This document shows positions 7,740-16,504 of a stretch of DNA of 64,000 nucleotides, piece after piece; the first letter of the stretch is position 1; every line of letters begins with the position of its first letter. This DNA comes from Mycolicibacterium frederiksbergense (GTDB lineage: Bacteria > Actinomycetota > Actinomycetes > Mycobacteriales > Mycobacteriaceae). The position numbers and the translations under genes are program-made. The stretch covers positions 806,001 to 870,000 of the forward strand of contig NZ_CP038799.1 of NCBI RefSeq assembly GCF_012223425.1. The letters run 5' to 3'. Below the pieces are notes generated by a model. It saw nothing but the letters and a program-made list of their open reading frames with translations. It was not told the DNA's origin and did no database searches.

Positions 7740-9112
7740 TGACCCCTCCCGGCGAGTCCGGAGGCTCCCGATCTTGGGAGGATCTGAGTTATGGGACGTC
7801 CGAGCAAGTACCCCGACGAGTTGCGTGAGCGTGCGGTGCGCATGGTCGCCGAGGTCCGTCCGCAGTACCCGTCGCAGTGGGCGGCGATCACCGCGGTCGC
7901 GGGCATGTTGGGGATCGGCACCCCGGAGACCTTGCGGACCTGGATTCGCCGCTCGGAGGTCGATACCGGCCAGCGTCCGGGGGTGACCACGCAGATGGCC
8001 GAGGAGAACAAGGCGCTGCGTAAGGAGATCGCCGAGTTACGTCGGGCCAATGAGATCTTGAAAGCAGCGGCGATTTTCTTCGGGGCCGAGCTCGACCGGC
8101 CCGGGAGACGGCGATCCGGTTCATCGCCGAACACAAGGACCATCAGGTGGCCGGCCCCGACGGCGGGGCCGGGCTGCGCTGGGGTGTCGAGCCCATGTGT
8201 GCCGTGCTCTCCGAGCATGGCATCGCAATCAGCCCGTCGACCTACTACGAGTGGATCGCCAAGACCCCGACCCGGCGCGAGATCCGCGATGCCGAGTTGG
8301 TCGAGATCATCACCGCGGCAAGGGAAGGCAAGAGGAAGGGCCGGTTCGTCCAGACGCTCGGGTCACGCAAGTTGTGGATCTGGCTACGCGGCCAGGGCCA
8401 CGACGTCGCCCGCTGCACGGTGGAGCGGATCATGCGCGAGAACGGATGGGAAGGCGCCCGGTACGGGTCCAAACACAAGACCACCGTCGCCGATAGCAGC
8501 CATGTCCGGTATCCGGATCTGGTGGACCGCCGGTTCTACGCGTCGGCCCCAAATCGGTTGTGGGTGGCTGACTTCACGTATGTGGCGACGTGGATGGGGT
8601 TCGTCTACGTGGCGTTCGTCATCGACGCCTACAGCCGCCGGATCGTGGGATGGCGAGCCGCTCGGTCGATGACCACCGACCTGGTCCTCGACGCCATCGA
8701 GCACGCGTTCTTCACCCGCACCCAGGACGGCACCAGTCTGCGCGGGCTGATCGCGCATTCGGATGCCGGCAGTCAGTACACCTCGGTGGCGTTCACCCAA
8801 CGGCTCATCGACGAGGGAGTGGATCCGTCGGTCGGCTCGGTCGGTGACGCGCTGGACAACGCGCTGGCCGAGACCACCGTCGGGTCGTTCAAGAACGAGG
8901 TGATCCGCCGGCAAGGCCCGTGGCGCGACGTCAACCAGGTCGAGCTGGCCACCGCCGAGTGGGTGGTGTGGTTCAACACCGAGCGTCCGCATGAGTACCT
9001 CGACGACTTCACCCCTGAGGCCGTCGAGAAGCTCCACTACGATCAAAAACTCACCCCACCAAAGGCAGGGTGATTCAACGAATGCAGCCTCCGGACTCGC
9101 CGGGAGGGGTCA
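7740..9112 (+). mobile_element. IS3-family insertion sequence, complete
   Basis: 1373 bp bounded by perfect 27-bp inverted repeats that begin TGACCCCTCCCGGCGAGTCC. It contains an intact OrfA/OrfB transposase. No target duplication is apparent (flanks CTC and CAC), and the right end abuts a truncated IS256 fragment, so the insertion was probably followed by an adjacent deletion. It separates operon D from operon C. Confidence 0.9.
7791..9073 (+). CDS. IS3-family transposase OrfAB (by -1 frameshift)
   Basis: OrfA starts at ATG 7791 with the helix-turn-helix GRPSKYPDELRERAVRM and the leucine-zipper-like segment EENKALRKEIAELRRANEIL. OrfB is in the -1 frame (methionine-less start near 8110; first internal in-frame start 8147, stop 9073) and carries the DDE integrase core: VADFTY (D), HSDAGSQYTS (D) and the E in ALAETTVGSFKNEVI. 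The frames meet between about 8073 and 8110, where a TTTTC run lies at 8074-8078, so ribosomal slippage should make the fusion transposase. The OrfA frame stays open by chance to 8672. All catalytic residues are present. Confidence 0.85.
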
Positions 9113-9454
9113 CACCTCGATCTCGATCTGCCCGCACGCATCGGTCAGTACGGTCTTGGCCCGGGTTCCGTTGCGGGAGTTGCCCGAGCCATACCCAGCC
9201 GGATCGTGACGGTCATAGCCCAGGTGCTCGGACAGTTCCTCGTCCAGAGCGGTCTCGATGACCGTCTTGGTCATCGCCTTGAGCAACCCGCCCGGACCGG
9301 TCAGCGATACGCCGGCCTCGCGGGCCTGGCGTACCAACTCCCGGGCAACCTCGAGCTCGTCGACCTCACGGCTATCCGGGACATCAATGGCCGCCACGGC
9401 GGCCTCATCATCGGGATTCTGCGATGGCTCCACAGCCACGACAGTTTCGGTCAT
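9113..9454 (-). pseudogene. truncated IS256-family transposase
   Basis: The N-terminal domain only: TETVVAVEPSQNPDDEA... through LSEHLGYDRHDPAGYGSGN and the conserved NSRNGTRAKTVLTD segment, then lost at the IS3 junction. The DDE catalytic core is absent, so it cannot transpose. Confidence 0.8.
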
Positions 9455-9523
9455 CACGCGACCTTTCCGGCCCCGACACACCGGGGCCGATCAGGCCGTT
9501 TACACCGTTACCGCGACAGTCCC
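9113..9523 (-). mobile_element. IS256-family remnant (5' end only)
   Basis: This 411-bp piece is the left end of the same IS256-family element that is complete at 14311-15743, in opposite orientation. Its outer end (GGGACTG on the minus strand) is at 9523, and it is cut at 9113 by the IS3 element. It encodes only the first ~114 residues of the transposase (ATG 9454). It retains three codons and a sense codon (GAG) that the 14311 copy has lost. The following 9524-9729 holds nothing I can recognise. Confidence 0.85.
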
Positions 9524-9729
9524 ACTATTGGCGGTCTCTACGTTAGGAGGGTCGAATCGCCGCGAACGTTGGGCCGGAATGGATCATTAATGGGGGCATC
9601 CCTGCCGAAGCACGCGCCGCCACGCCTTCACACCGTCGGCGAAGTTACCTGTGTGCATCGATACCGCCGCGTCGTCGTCGCTGATCTACGACCGTGACGA
9701 ATATGTGTTGGTCAGGCTCCCCGCCGGAC

Positions 9730-11190
9730 TCAGGACAGCGGAGGGCCTGGCGGCCCGATGCGACGGCTGATTGTTTGTAATTCGGTGTAGGAATCCAGGC
9801 TGGCTGGAGAGAATTCGCGTCCCAAGCCGCTCGCTTTCGCCCCGCCGAAGGGTGCGCGGGGGTCGAGGGAGGTGAAGGTGTGGCTGTTGATGAAGACGGA
9901 GCCGGTGTCGAACCGACGGCCGAGCAGGAACGCCCGCTCTTCATCTGACGTCCAGATCGAGGCGGCAAGCCCGTATTGCGATTGATTCACGAGCCGGATC
10001 ACGTCGTCGAGTTCGTCGTATTTCAGCACGGGCACTACCGGGCCGAACTGTTCCTCTTCGACGATTGCGAGGCGGGGATCAGCCGCAGTGACCACGCTGG
10101 GCATCATGAAGTGGCCGTGGTCCCAGGCCGCCGAATCGAGCCGCTGCCCGAGGGTGGTGACGGTCGCGCCGCTCGAGCGCGCGTCGTCCACGATCTTCTC
10201 GACGAGGTTCTTCTGCTGAGCGTTGTTCAGCGGCCCCATGGTGACTCGGGGGTCGTCGCCGGGCCCGACGACGATTTCATCCACGGCGGCTGAGAACGCT
10301 TCCACGAAGCGGTCGTGGATGCGGGTCGGCACGTAGATACGTTTGAGACCGAAGCACACCTGGCCGGTGGTCCCGAACGCGCCTTTTACGATCTGCCGCA
10401 TAGTCTCGGGCGAGAGGTCGACGTCGTCGAGGAGGATCGCGGGGTCGTTTCCGCCCAGCTCGAGCGTCACCCGCTTGATGTCGCGCGCGGCCGCGGCCAT
10501 AACTTTGCGCCCGGTATCGATGCCGCCGGTGAAACCAATCTTGCGAATTCTCGGGTGAGCGACGAGTGCTTCTCCGACCGCGTCGCCACCGGTGACCATG
10601 TTGAGCACGCCCGGAGGGAAGTGCTGTTGGAGGGCTCGGATGATCTCGGCGAGAACCAACGGGGAGTTTGCCGCCGGCTTCAAGACGACTGTGTTGCCGG
10701 CGACGAGCGCGGGCGCCAGCTTCATGAATGCCAGGACCACCGGGAAGTTCCACGGCGTAATGGCGGCCACCGGCCCGATTGGGCGGCGGCGGATGAGGGT
10801 CGTGCCCCCGGTGTCGCGAATCTGTTGGTCTGCAAGGATTTCAGCCGAAATGCCTGCGGTGTAGCCGCAAATGCCCGACGCGAATTCGAGGTCGACGTGC
10901 GACTCTTCGAGGATCTTTCCGTTCTCCCGGCTCAGGATCGGCGCATATTCCTCGATCATGTCGTGGATCGTGCCTGCAGCGGCAAGTAGTGCTCCCTGGC
11001 GTTCTTCCAGGGGCCGCGATGACCATTCTGGGAACGCCATTGCAGCCGCTGCGACCGCTTCGTCGACCTGCCCGGGTGCGGCGTCTGGGACCGAACCGAG
11101 CAGTACCCGGATATCAGCCGGGCTGACGACGTCGATCGTCCGGTCGGATGTTTCCTCACGTCCATTGATGATGAGGTTTGCGCTGATCAT
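9730..11190 (-). CDS. NAD(P)-dependent aldehyde dehydrogenase
   Basis: 486 residues with the complete aldehyde dehydrogenase superfamily core: TPWNFPV, KPAANSPL, the catalytic glutamate in LELGGNDP, and the nucleophile in GTTGQVCFG. It oxidises an aldehyde to an acid with NAD(P). In the cluster its natural job is the aldehyde released by a hydratase-aldolase (for example a hydroxynaphthaldehyde or 2-carboxybenzaldehyde), comparable to the dehydrogenases of phenanthrene operons; this substrate is inferred. It is the last gene of operon C, 195 nt after the ferredoxin gene. Confidence 0.85.
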   Translation of the reverse strand: MISANLIINGREETSDRTIDVVSPADIRVLLGSVPDAAPGQVDEAVAAAAMAFPEWSSRPLEERQGALLAAAGTIHDMIEEYAPILSRENGKILEESHVDLEFASGICGYTAGISAEILADQQIRDTGGTTLIRRRPIGPVAAITPWNFPVVLAFMKLAPALVAGNTVVLKPAANSPLVLAEIIRALQQHFPPGVLNMVTGGDAVGEALVAHPRIRKIGFTGGIDTGRKVMAAAARDIKRVTLELGGNDPAILLDDVDLSPETMRQIVKGAFGTTGQVCFGLKRIYVPTRIHDRFVEAFSAAVDEIVVGPGDDPRVTMGPLNNAQQKNLVEKIVDDARSSGATVTTLGQRLDSAAWDHGHFMMPSVVTAADPRLAIVEEEQFGPVVPVLKYDELDDVIRLVNQSQYGLAASIWTSDEERAFLLGRRFDTGSVFINSHTFTSLDPRAPFGGAKASGLGREFSPASLDSYTELQTISRRIGPPGPPLS

Positions 11191-11385
11191 GCCGAAGTCC
11201 TAACTTTCCTGCGGGGAACGGTGGATTTGTGGGAGCCATGTCTGCGTCATCGGAGGATCGCCCGGCGACCGCCAGATAAGTGCCGAATCCGGCGCCGGCC
11301 GCATCGGGCGGCCATCATCGCCTGACCCCGCAGCCGGGACCTTGCCGACACCGAACACGCCCGACTCGCGCTATTCCGATGGACA

Positions 11386-11676
11386 TCAAGTTTTCTTTTC
11401 GTCGGGCGGAGCGTCGCGGCTGCCGTCGAGGGGCTCTACGCCCGGGAGGAAGGGGTCGGGGATCACCAGTGCGTGGCTGACAACGATCGCGTCCACGTGG
11501 CAATCGATTGCGCACAACCGACAGGAATGACAGTCGTTGGGGTAGATGATCTTGGCTCGCCACTTGGTCGTGGACCACGGTTCGTCGCCCTCCACCAGCC
11601 GGATCACCCCGGTTGGGCAGCTGTCGATGCAGACGTTGCACCCGTCGCACGTTGTTTCGTCGATGCTTTCGATCAC
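11386..11676 (-). CDS. 2x[4Fe-4S] ferredoxin, AprB-like electron-transfer subunit
   Basis: 96 residues with two complete cluster motifs: CDGCNVCIDSCP and CHSCRLCAIDC. The linker between the motifs contains aromatic residues (W and Y) as in the beta subunit of adenylylsulfate reductase. The start ATG 11676 overlaps the stop of the flavoprotein gene (ATGA), so the two should form a complex in which the ferredoxin passes electrons to or from the FAD. A two-cluster low-potential ferredoxin is unusual in an aerobic dioxygenase cluster. Confidence 0.8.
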   Translation of the reverse strand: MIESIDETTCDGCNVCIDSCPTGVIRLVEGDEPWSTTKWRAKIIYPNDCHSCRLCAIDCHVDAIVVSHALVIPDPFLPGVEPLDGSRDAPPDEKKT

Positions 11677-13457
11677 TGAACCGCCGCCTCCTCACGGTAG
11701 CCTTGCGGCACGGTATATGGACTTGGATGGCGGCCGGGCGGGGCCTGCACCGGCCACGACTGGATCGGCAGGTCGCGTTCGCTGAACTGCAGATCGAATT
11801 CACCGCCGCTGCCCCGGCGCACGAGCAGCCACTTCAGCCACTCATCGTTGTCCGCGTAGGGGTAGTCGATACGAAACAGCTCCCCGCGACTTTCGGTGCG
11901 CCGCTTCATCGCCTCACAGGTGATGATCGCCAACGTCAGGTATGCGCGCACCTCATGCGCCTTCTTAAGTTCTTGATAGTCCGGCGCGAAAACGTAACGC
12001 AGTACCCGATCCCGGATCCGGTACAGCTCAGCGAGCGCTGAATCGATCCGTGCCTCCGACTTAAACAATGCGAATGCCGGATTGGCCGTCGCCTCGCCGA
12101 TGGCTTTCCACACATCCACCGGCCGGACCTGCCGCAGCCGACGCATCGGCGCGAAATACTCCGCGAAGCTCTCCTGTGCCTGGTTCTCCCACACACTGCG
12201 CGCTACCGCGTGACCGCCGCGCGCCGCCGCCGCAGTGCCCGCCCGGTACCCCGCAACAGCCGAGAAGCTCGAGATCCCGCTGCCAGAAATTCCCGACATC
12301 AAATGCGGACACGCCGTGCCATACCCGGCCGCGTACAGGCCGGGCACTGTGGTGGCTCCGTCCAGGTCGATCGTGGGACCGCTGGTGCTGCTCGTGCCGA
12401 GCACGATGAACGGGGTCACCTCCAGCAGGTCAGTGGAGGGATCGACCTCAAACTCGGTAAAGGCGCGCCGCACCGTCGGAGACACTTCATACAGCACCTC
12501 TAGATCCGCCTGTGGTACGTGACGCAAGTCGAGATAGCACGGCCCTCGGCCCTCGACCATCTCGGTCATGATCGCGCGCGCGATGGTGAACAACCCGCCC
12601 TTATCGCCCCAGATCGGGTCATAGCGGTCCATGAAGTACTCGCCCGCCGCGTTGCAGAACTTGCCACCGATCCCCTGAATCTTGGCTTGACCCGGTGTGA
12701 AGAATGACCGATTGAAGTAACTCCAGGCAGCGAACTGGCCGAATTCCATGCCGGCGAACTCAGCACCCACTCGCCAGGCCGCCACATGACCTTCCCCGCT
12801 GCAATGGTCGGCGAACGCGTAATGCAGCTTGGGGTACCAAGGGCCGGTGTTGAGGATGACGCTGCCCGCCGTGAAGACATGACACTGGCCGGTGACAACG
12901 TTTACCCCCACCGCACCACACACCGCACCAGCGGTGGGCCGACACCCGTCGGTGGTCAGCAGATCAATCACATCGACCCGCTCGAACAGTCGCACCCCCG
13001 CCGCTTTCATCCTCTCCTTGAGGATTTCCATACACACGCGACCATCCACACCCAGCGTCGTGCCAAGGTTGTGGCCGCGGACCGTCACATACTTCAGCGA
13101 CCCATCCTCATGAGTGGAATAGGGCACACCCCACTCGATCTGCTCGTTAACCCTGTCATAGGCCTCGGCTATGTACTGCTGCACCCAATCCTGATCGGCC
13201 AAATAATTGCTGCCCACCACGAACTCGCGCGCCCACTCCGTCATCTCCTCACCCTGCACCCGGTGATCAGGGGCGTATTGGCTGTGGACATACGTCATCG
13301 GCCCTGCCCGAGACACCACCGCTTTCTCCACCAGAATCACCGACGACCCCAACTCCGCGGCCCGTAGTGCTGCCCGCACTCCGCCAATTCCCCCACCCAC
13401 TACCAAGACGTCGCATTCTTGGACCGACACATCCAGGTCACCCATAACGCCAGTCAC
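11673..13457 (-). CDS. FAD-dependent oxidoreductase, AprA/fumarate-reductase-like flavoprotein
   Basis: About 594 residues. The FAD-binding motif VLVVGGGIGGVRAALRAAELG is at the N-terminus, and the second FAD contact region LYAAGYGTACPHLMSGISGSG is near residue 410. It belongs to the FRD/SDH/AprA flavoprotein superfamily, and pairing with a 2x[4Fe-4S] ferredoxin is the arrangement of adenylylsulfate reductase AprAB. No sulfur-metabolism genes are nearby, so I do not call it AprA. GTG 13457 has GAAGG just upstream and overlaps the TGA of a 17-codon ORF; ATG 13445 is the alternative. In an aromatic cluster it may reduce or dehydrogenate a ring intermediate; this is inference. Confidence 0.75.
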   Translation of the reverse strand: MTGVMGDLDVSVQECDVLVVGGGIGGVRAALRAAELGSSVILVEKAVVSRAGPMTYVHSQYAPDHRVQGEEMTEWAREFVVGSNYLADQDWVQQYIAEAYDRVNEQIEWGVPYSTHEDGSLKYVTVRGHNLGTTLGVDGRVCMEILKERMKAAGVRLFERVDVIDLLTTDGCRPTAGAVCGAVGVNVVTGQCHVFTAGSVILNTGPWYPKLHYAFADHCSGEGHVAAWRVGAEFAGMEFGQFAAWSYFNRSFFTPGQAKIQGIGGKFCNAAGEYFMDRYDPIWGDKGGLFTIARAIMTEMVEGRGPCYLDLRHVPQADLEVLYEVSPTVRRAFTEFEVDPSTDLLEVTPFIVLGTSSTSGPTIDLDGATTVPGLYAAGYGTACPHLMSGISGSGISSFSAVAGYRAGTAAAARGGHAVARSVWENQAQESFAEYFAPMRRLRQVRPVDVWKAIGEATANPAFALFKSEARIDSALAELYRIRDRVLRYVFAPDYQELKKAHEVRAYLTLAIITCEAMKRRTESRGELFRIDYPYADNDEWLKWLLVRRGSGGEFDLQFSERDLPIQSWPVQAPPGRHPSPYTVPQGYREEAAVQ

Positions 13458-13507
13458 GCCTTCACCAACATCTCGATCAAGTCCGTCTCGGTTGTTTCGG
13501 TGGTCAT
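13454..13507 (-). other. 17-codon ORF: stump of a dioxygenase alpha gene acting as leader
   Basis: The ORF begins with the same ATG and five codons (MTTET) as the alpha gene at 5660-7027, then diverges and stops. Its TGA overlaps the GTG start of the flavoprotein (GTGA). It retains the alpha ribosome site AGAAAGGG, so ribosomes are probably delivered to the flavoprotein start by coupling. Confidence 0.55.
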
Positions 13508-13567
13508 ATGGTTGGACCCTTTCTGGAATCGGAGATATCCACGCGGAGGTGGTGAACGGAGCTGGCC

Positions 13568-14113
13568 CTACAGGACTACCGACAGGTTGTCGATAGGCAA
13601 CGTCGAGTGATCGAGTAACACCTCGCGCCGAGCGAGCCGCAGCGAATCGTCGGTGCGGCGCAACACGTCGACCCGTTCGGCCGACAGCAACTCCCACCGG
13701 CCGCTGTCTCCGCGGCTGCGGAAGAACAAGAGATTCGAGCGCACGGTCAACTCATCAGCCTCCGGTCCGGCAACCGTGCGGATGTTGGACACGAAGTGCC
13801 GGGTCCGCGACCGAGGTGACTCCGCCCACGAGAAGTCCGTCTCGCCCCGGAGGACCCGCATCTCCAAACCCGTGTAGTCGTCGTTCCAGTGCGCGATCGC
13901 GCCCACCCAACCCGCGGAATCCTCACGGGTGGTGCGCACCGGAACCACATACCGGATGTCGGGGTCGAGCAGACCCAACCATTCTCGGAACTGCCCCCCA
14001 TCGAGTAGCTCCGCCTCCCGGAACATGAACGCCTCGACAGCCTCACGGGTATCCCGATCGACCGCGACCGCGTTCATCAAATCGAACTCCTCGACCAGAC
14101 CATCAACACTCAC
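13568..14113 (-). CDS. aromatic-ring-hydroxylating dioxygenase beta subunit, orphan copy
   Basis: 181 residues, nearly identical to the protein of 7088-7633; the reading frame is intact. No alpha subunit follows: after 60 nt the alpha start codon is present but the frame ends after 17 codons and the flavoprotein begins. It may supply extra small subunit to the alpha encoded at 5660, or be a passenger of the promoter duplication. GTG 14113 or the downstream ATG (EEFDLM) can start it, as in copy 1. Confidence 0.82.
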   Translation of the reverse strand: MSVDGLVEEFDLMNAVAVDRDTREAVEAFMFREAELLDGGQFREWLGLLDPDIRYVVPVRTTREDSAGWVGAIAHWNDDYTGLEMRVLRGETDFSWAESPRSRTRHFVSNIRTVAGPEADELTVRSNLLFFRSRGDSGRWELLSAERVDVLRRTDDSLRLARREVLLDHSTLPIDNLSVVL

Positions 14114-14119
14114 TCTCTA

Positions 14120-14154
14120 TTCTGCTGAACAGATGCATCCTCCGCTGTAGAGAA
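14120..14154. promoter_or_regulatory. tandem operator pair upstream of operon C
   Basis: Same two sites as at 7640-7674: TTCTG-CTGAA-CAGAT (14120-14134) and CTCCG-CTGTA-GAGAA (14140-14154), 20 bp apart. Both are unchanged between the copies although neighbouring bases differ, which suggests that they are under selection. Confidence 0.55.
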
Positions 14155-14310
14155 TGCTAGATACGTCACACCGGCCCGTCAAGACAACATCTCCAAATGA
14201 ACCACGGCCAAAACGGCGCGCAACTAATGATGATGCTGCACAACCGAATCTGGACGCGAGCTCATGTGGCGCCTCCATCGGATGCGCAATGCCCGGGCGC
14301 CTGGCGCGTC

Positions 14311-15743
14311 GGGACTGTCGCGGTAACGGTGTAAACGGCCTGATCGGCCCCGGTGTGTCGGGGCCGGAAAGGTCGCGTGATGACCGAAACTGTCGTGGCT
14401 GTGGAGCCATCGCAGAATCCCGATGATGAGGCCGCCGTGGCGGCCATTGATGTCCCGGATAGCGGTGAGGTCGACGAGCTCGAGGTTGCCCGGGAGTTGG
14501 TACGCGAGGCCGGCGTATCGCTGACCGGTCCGGGCGGGTTGCTCAAGGCGATGACCAAGACGGTCATCGAGACCGCTCTGGATTAGGAACTGTCCGAGCA
14601 CCTGGGCTATGACCGTCACGATCCGGCTGGGTATGGCTCGGGCAACTCCCGCAACGGAACCCGGGCCAAGACCGTACTGACCGATGCGGGCGGGCAGATC
14701 GAGATCGAGGTGCCGCGCGACCGCGCCGGCAGCTTCGAACCCCAGATCGTCCAGAAGCGCCAACGTCGCCTGACCGATGTCGACGAGGTGGTGTTGTCGC
14801 TGTATGCCCGCGGGCTGACCACCGGCGAGATCAGCGCCCATTTCGCCGACATCTACGGCGCGTCGGTGTCCAAGGACACGATCAGTCGGATCACCGACCG
14901 CGTGGTCGAGGAGATGACCGTGTGGCACACCCGCCCGCTGGAACGCGTGTACGCCGCGGTGTTCATCGACGCCCTGCACGTCAAGATCCGCGACGGCCAG
15001 GTCGGCCCCAGGCCCATCTACGCCGCGATCGGGGTGGACCTGGCCGGGCATCGTGACGTGCTGGGCATGTGGGCCGGCGAGGGCGAGGGCGAGGGCGAGT
15101 CAGCCAAATACTGGCTGGCGGTACTCACCGAGCTGAAGAACCGCGGGGTGGCCGACATTTTCTTCCTGGTCTGCGACGGGCTCAAAGGCTTACCGCAGTC
15201 GGTGGGCGCGGTGTTCCCCGACACTGTGGTCCAGACGTGTGTCATCCATTTGATCCGTGGGACGTTCCGCTATGCCGGGCGCCAGCACCGCGACGCCATT
15301 GCCAAGGCGTTGCGGCCGATCTACACCGCGGTCAACGCCGAGGCTGCAGCGGCAGCGCTGGACGCATTCGAGAGCCGAGTGGGGTAACCGCTACCCGGCG
15401 GCGATTCGATTGTGGCGCAACGCGTGGAGTGAGTTCATTCCGTTCCTGGACTACGACACCGAGACAAGGAAGGTGATCTGTTCGACCAATGCTACTGAAT
15501 CGTTGAACGCCCGCTACCGCCGCGCCGTGCGGGCCCGCGGTCATTCTCCCACCGAGCAGGCGGCGCTGAAGTGCCTATACTTGGTCACCCGGTCGCTGGA
15601 CCCGACCGGGACCGGACAGAAGCGATGGACCATACGCTGGAAACCAGCCCTGAACGCCTTCGCGATCACCTTCGCCGACCGCATGCCGGGCAGCGAAACC
15701 ACCTAACCGAAGATGCCGCTTACACCGTTAATCTGACGGACCC
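14311..15743 (+). mobile_element. IS256-family insertion sequence, complete ends, dead transposase
   Basis: 1433 bp with imperfect inverted repeats (left GGGACTGTCGCGGTAACGGT, right GGGTCCGTCAGATTAACGGT) and a perfect 8-bp target duplication GGCGCGTC at 14303-14310 and 15744-15751. The transposase is inactivated twice, so it could move only in trans. Confidence 0.93.
14380..15706 (+). pseudogene. IS256-family transposase, inactivated
   Basis: Mutator-type DDE transposase. Lesions: a TAG at 14584-14586 where the related copy at 9113-9454 reads GAG (ALDEELSEHL), and a frame change near 15380-15386 that ends the frame at GTGGGGTAA; the C-terminal part (WGNRYPAAIRLW... to MPGSETT) continues in another frame to 15706. 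It also lacks three codons present in the 9113 copy. The D/D/E region (VFIDALHVKIRDGQ, CDGLKGLP, NATESLNARYRR) is otherwise recognisable. Confidence 0.88.
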
Positions 15744-16163
15744 GGCGCGTCACCTTATGTAGACGAGATCACGCTAAGTCCTGGCGAATCAGGCATTTAC
15801 GACGCGTTCGGCAGGCTGCGGCAGTGCACGCAAGATCGCGACTGGACGTGTTGATCTCTTTGACCGACTTGCCTTTGCGCCGGGGCCGCCAGCCGCTCAT
15901 GGCCGAGGTCTGTGGCGATGTCGTCGTGCTGTCGGTGCCCTGTTATGAACATTCGGCCGCGGGGCGCGGGAACAAGAGCACGCGCGGCGGTCGTTGCCGC
16001 TATTGTCCGACGAACACCCGGGTGGCGGGCGTTAGCCGACTCCACTCCCCCGATCGCCCGGGTCGGCAGGCGATGCCGATTGTCGCGCCTATCGGTTCGG
16101 GCATCTCCAAGTCATCGCCGGTATGGTCCCTGGCAGACCGCCCGTGGCGCTGTGACTTGTGAC

Positions 16164-16457
16164 ATGCTCGCCGTGGCCACGGCCGCGAAACCGCTTGTGG
16201 TGCACACTATCTGTGTGCTCGGCGACGCGTTGGCTCGGGTGCGACTTCCTATCTTGACGCTGCTCTCGATCGCAATCCTGACTGGCTGACCTATCATCGC
16301 GCAACGGGCTCTTGGAGAAGCCCATCAGATCGGTGGTCGCGAGCAGGCGGCATTGTTCAACCTCGCCGCCGTCGCATTGCTCGGCTTGGCAGTCCTTTCC
16401 GAAGTTCAGTCGCTGCTGAGTGGTCTGGCGACGTTGGCTACAGACCTAGACGCCTAG
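16164..16457 (+). pseudogene. possible remnant of a membrane protein
   Basis: A 97-codon frame with one in-frame TGA at 16287-16289 (where TGG would give Trp). The translation has two hydrophobic stretches, RLPILTLLSIAILTG and FNLAAVALLGLAVLSEV, separated by a charged segment, and looks like the tail of an integral membrane protein. I do not recognise the family. The rest of 15752-16504 shows no convincing gene. Confidence 0.25.
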
Positions 16458-16504
16458 GTGGGGGGAGTGGTCAGCAGGTCGCCCTGACGGTTCTTCCCCG
16501 GCGT

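Larger units (their letters stand above)
13492..14215. repeat. long direct repeat, copy 2 (beta subunit gene plus promoter)
   Basis: Partner of 7012-7735, in the same orientation and without indels. Sequence differences are scattered, so the duplication is not very recent or the copies have diverged under selection. The copy places the operon D promoter in front of the flavoprotein operon. Confidence 0.88.

Noticed and set aside
7791..8672. 293-residue reading of IS3 OrfA as a single protein
   Set aside because: Only the first ~100 residues match OrfA; the rest overlaps OrfB out of frame and is Arg/Ser/Pro-rich shadow sequence.
7735..9117. Target-site duplication for the IS3 element
   Set aside because: Flanking triplets and quadruplets on the two sides do not match.
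11673..13457. Calling the flavoprotein a true adenylylsulfate reductase (AprA)
   Set aside because: Context is aromatic catabolism with no sulfate-reduction genes; resemblance is at superfamily level only.
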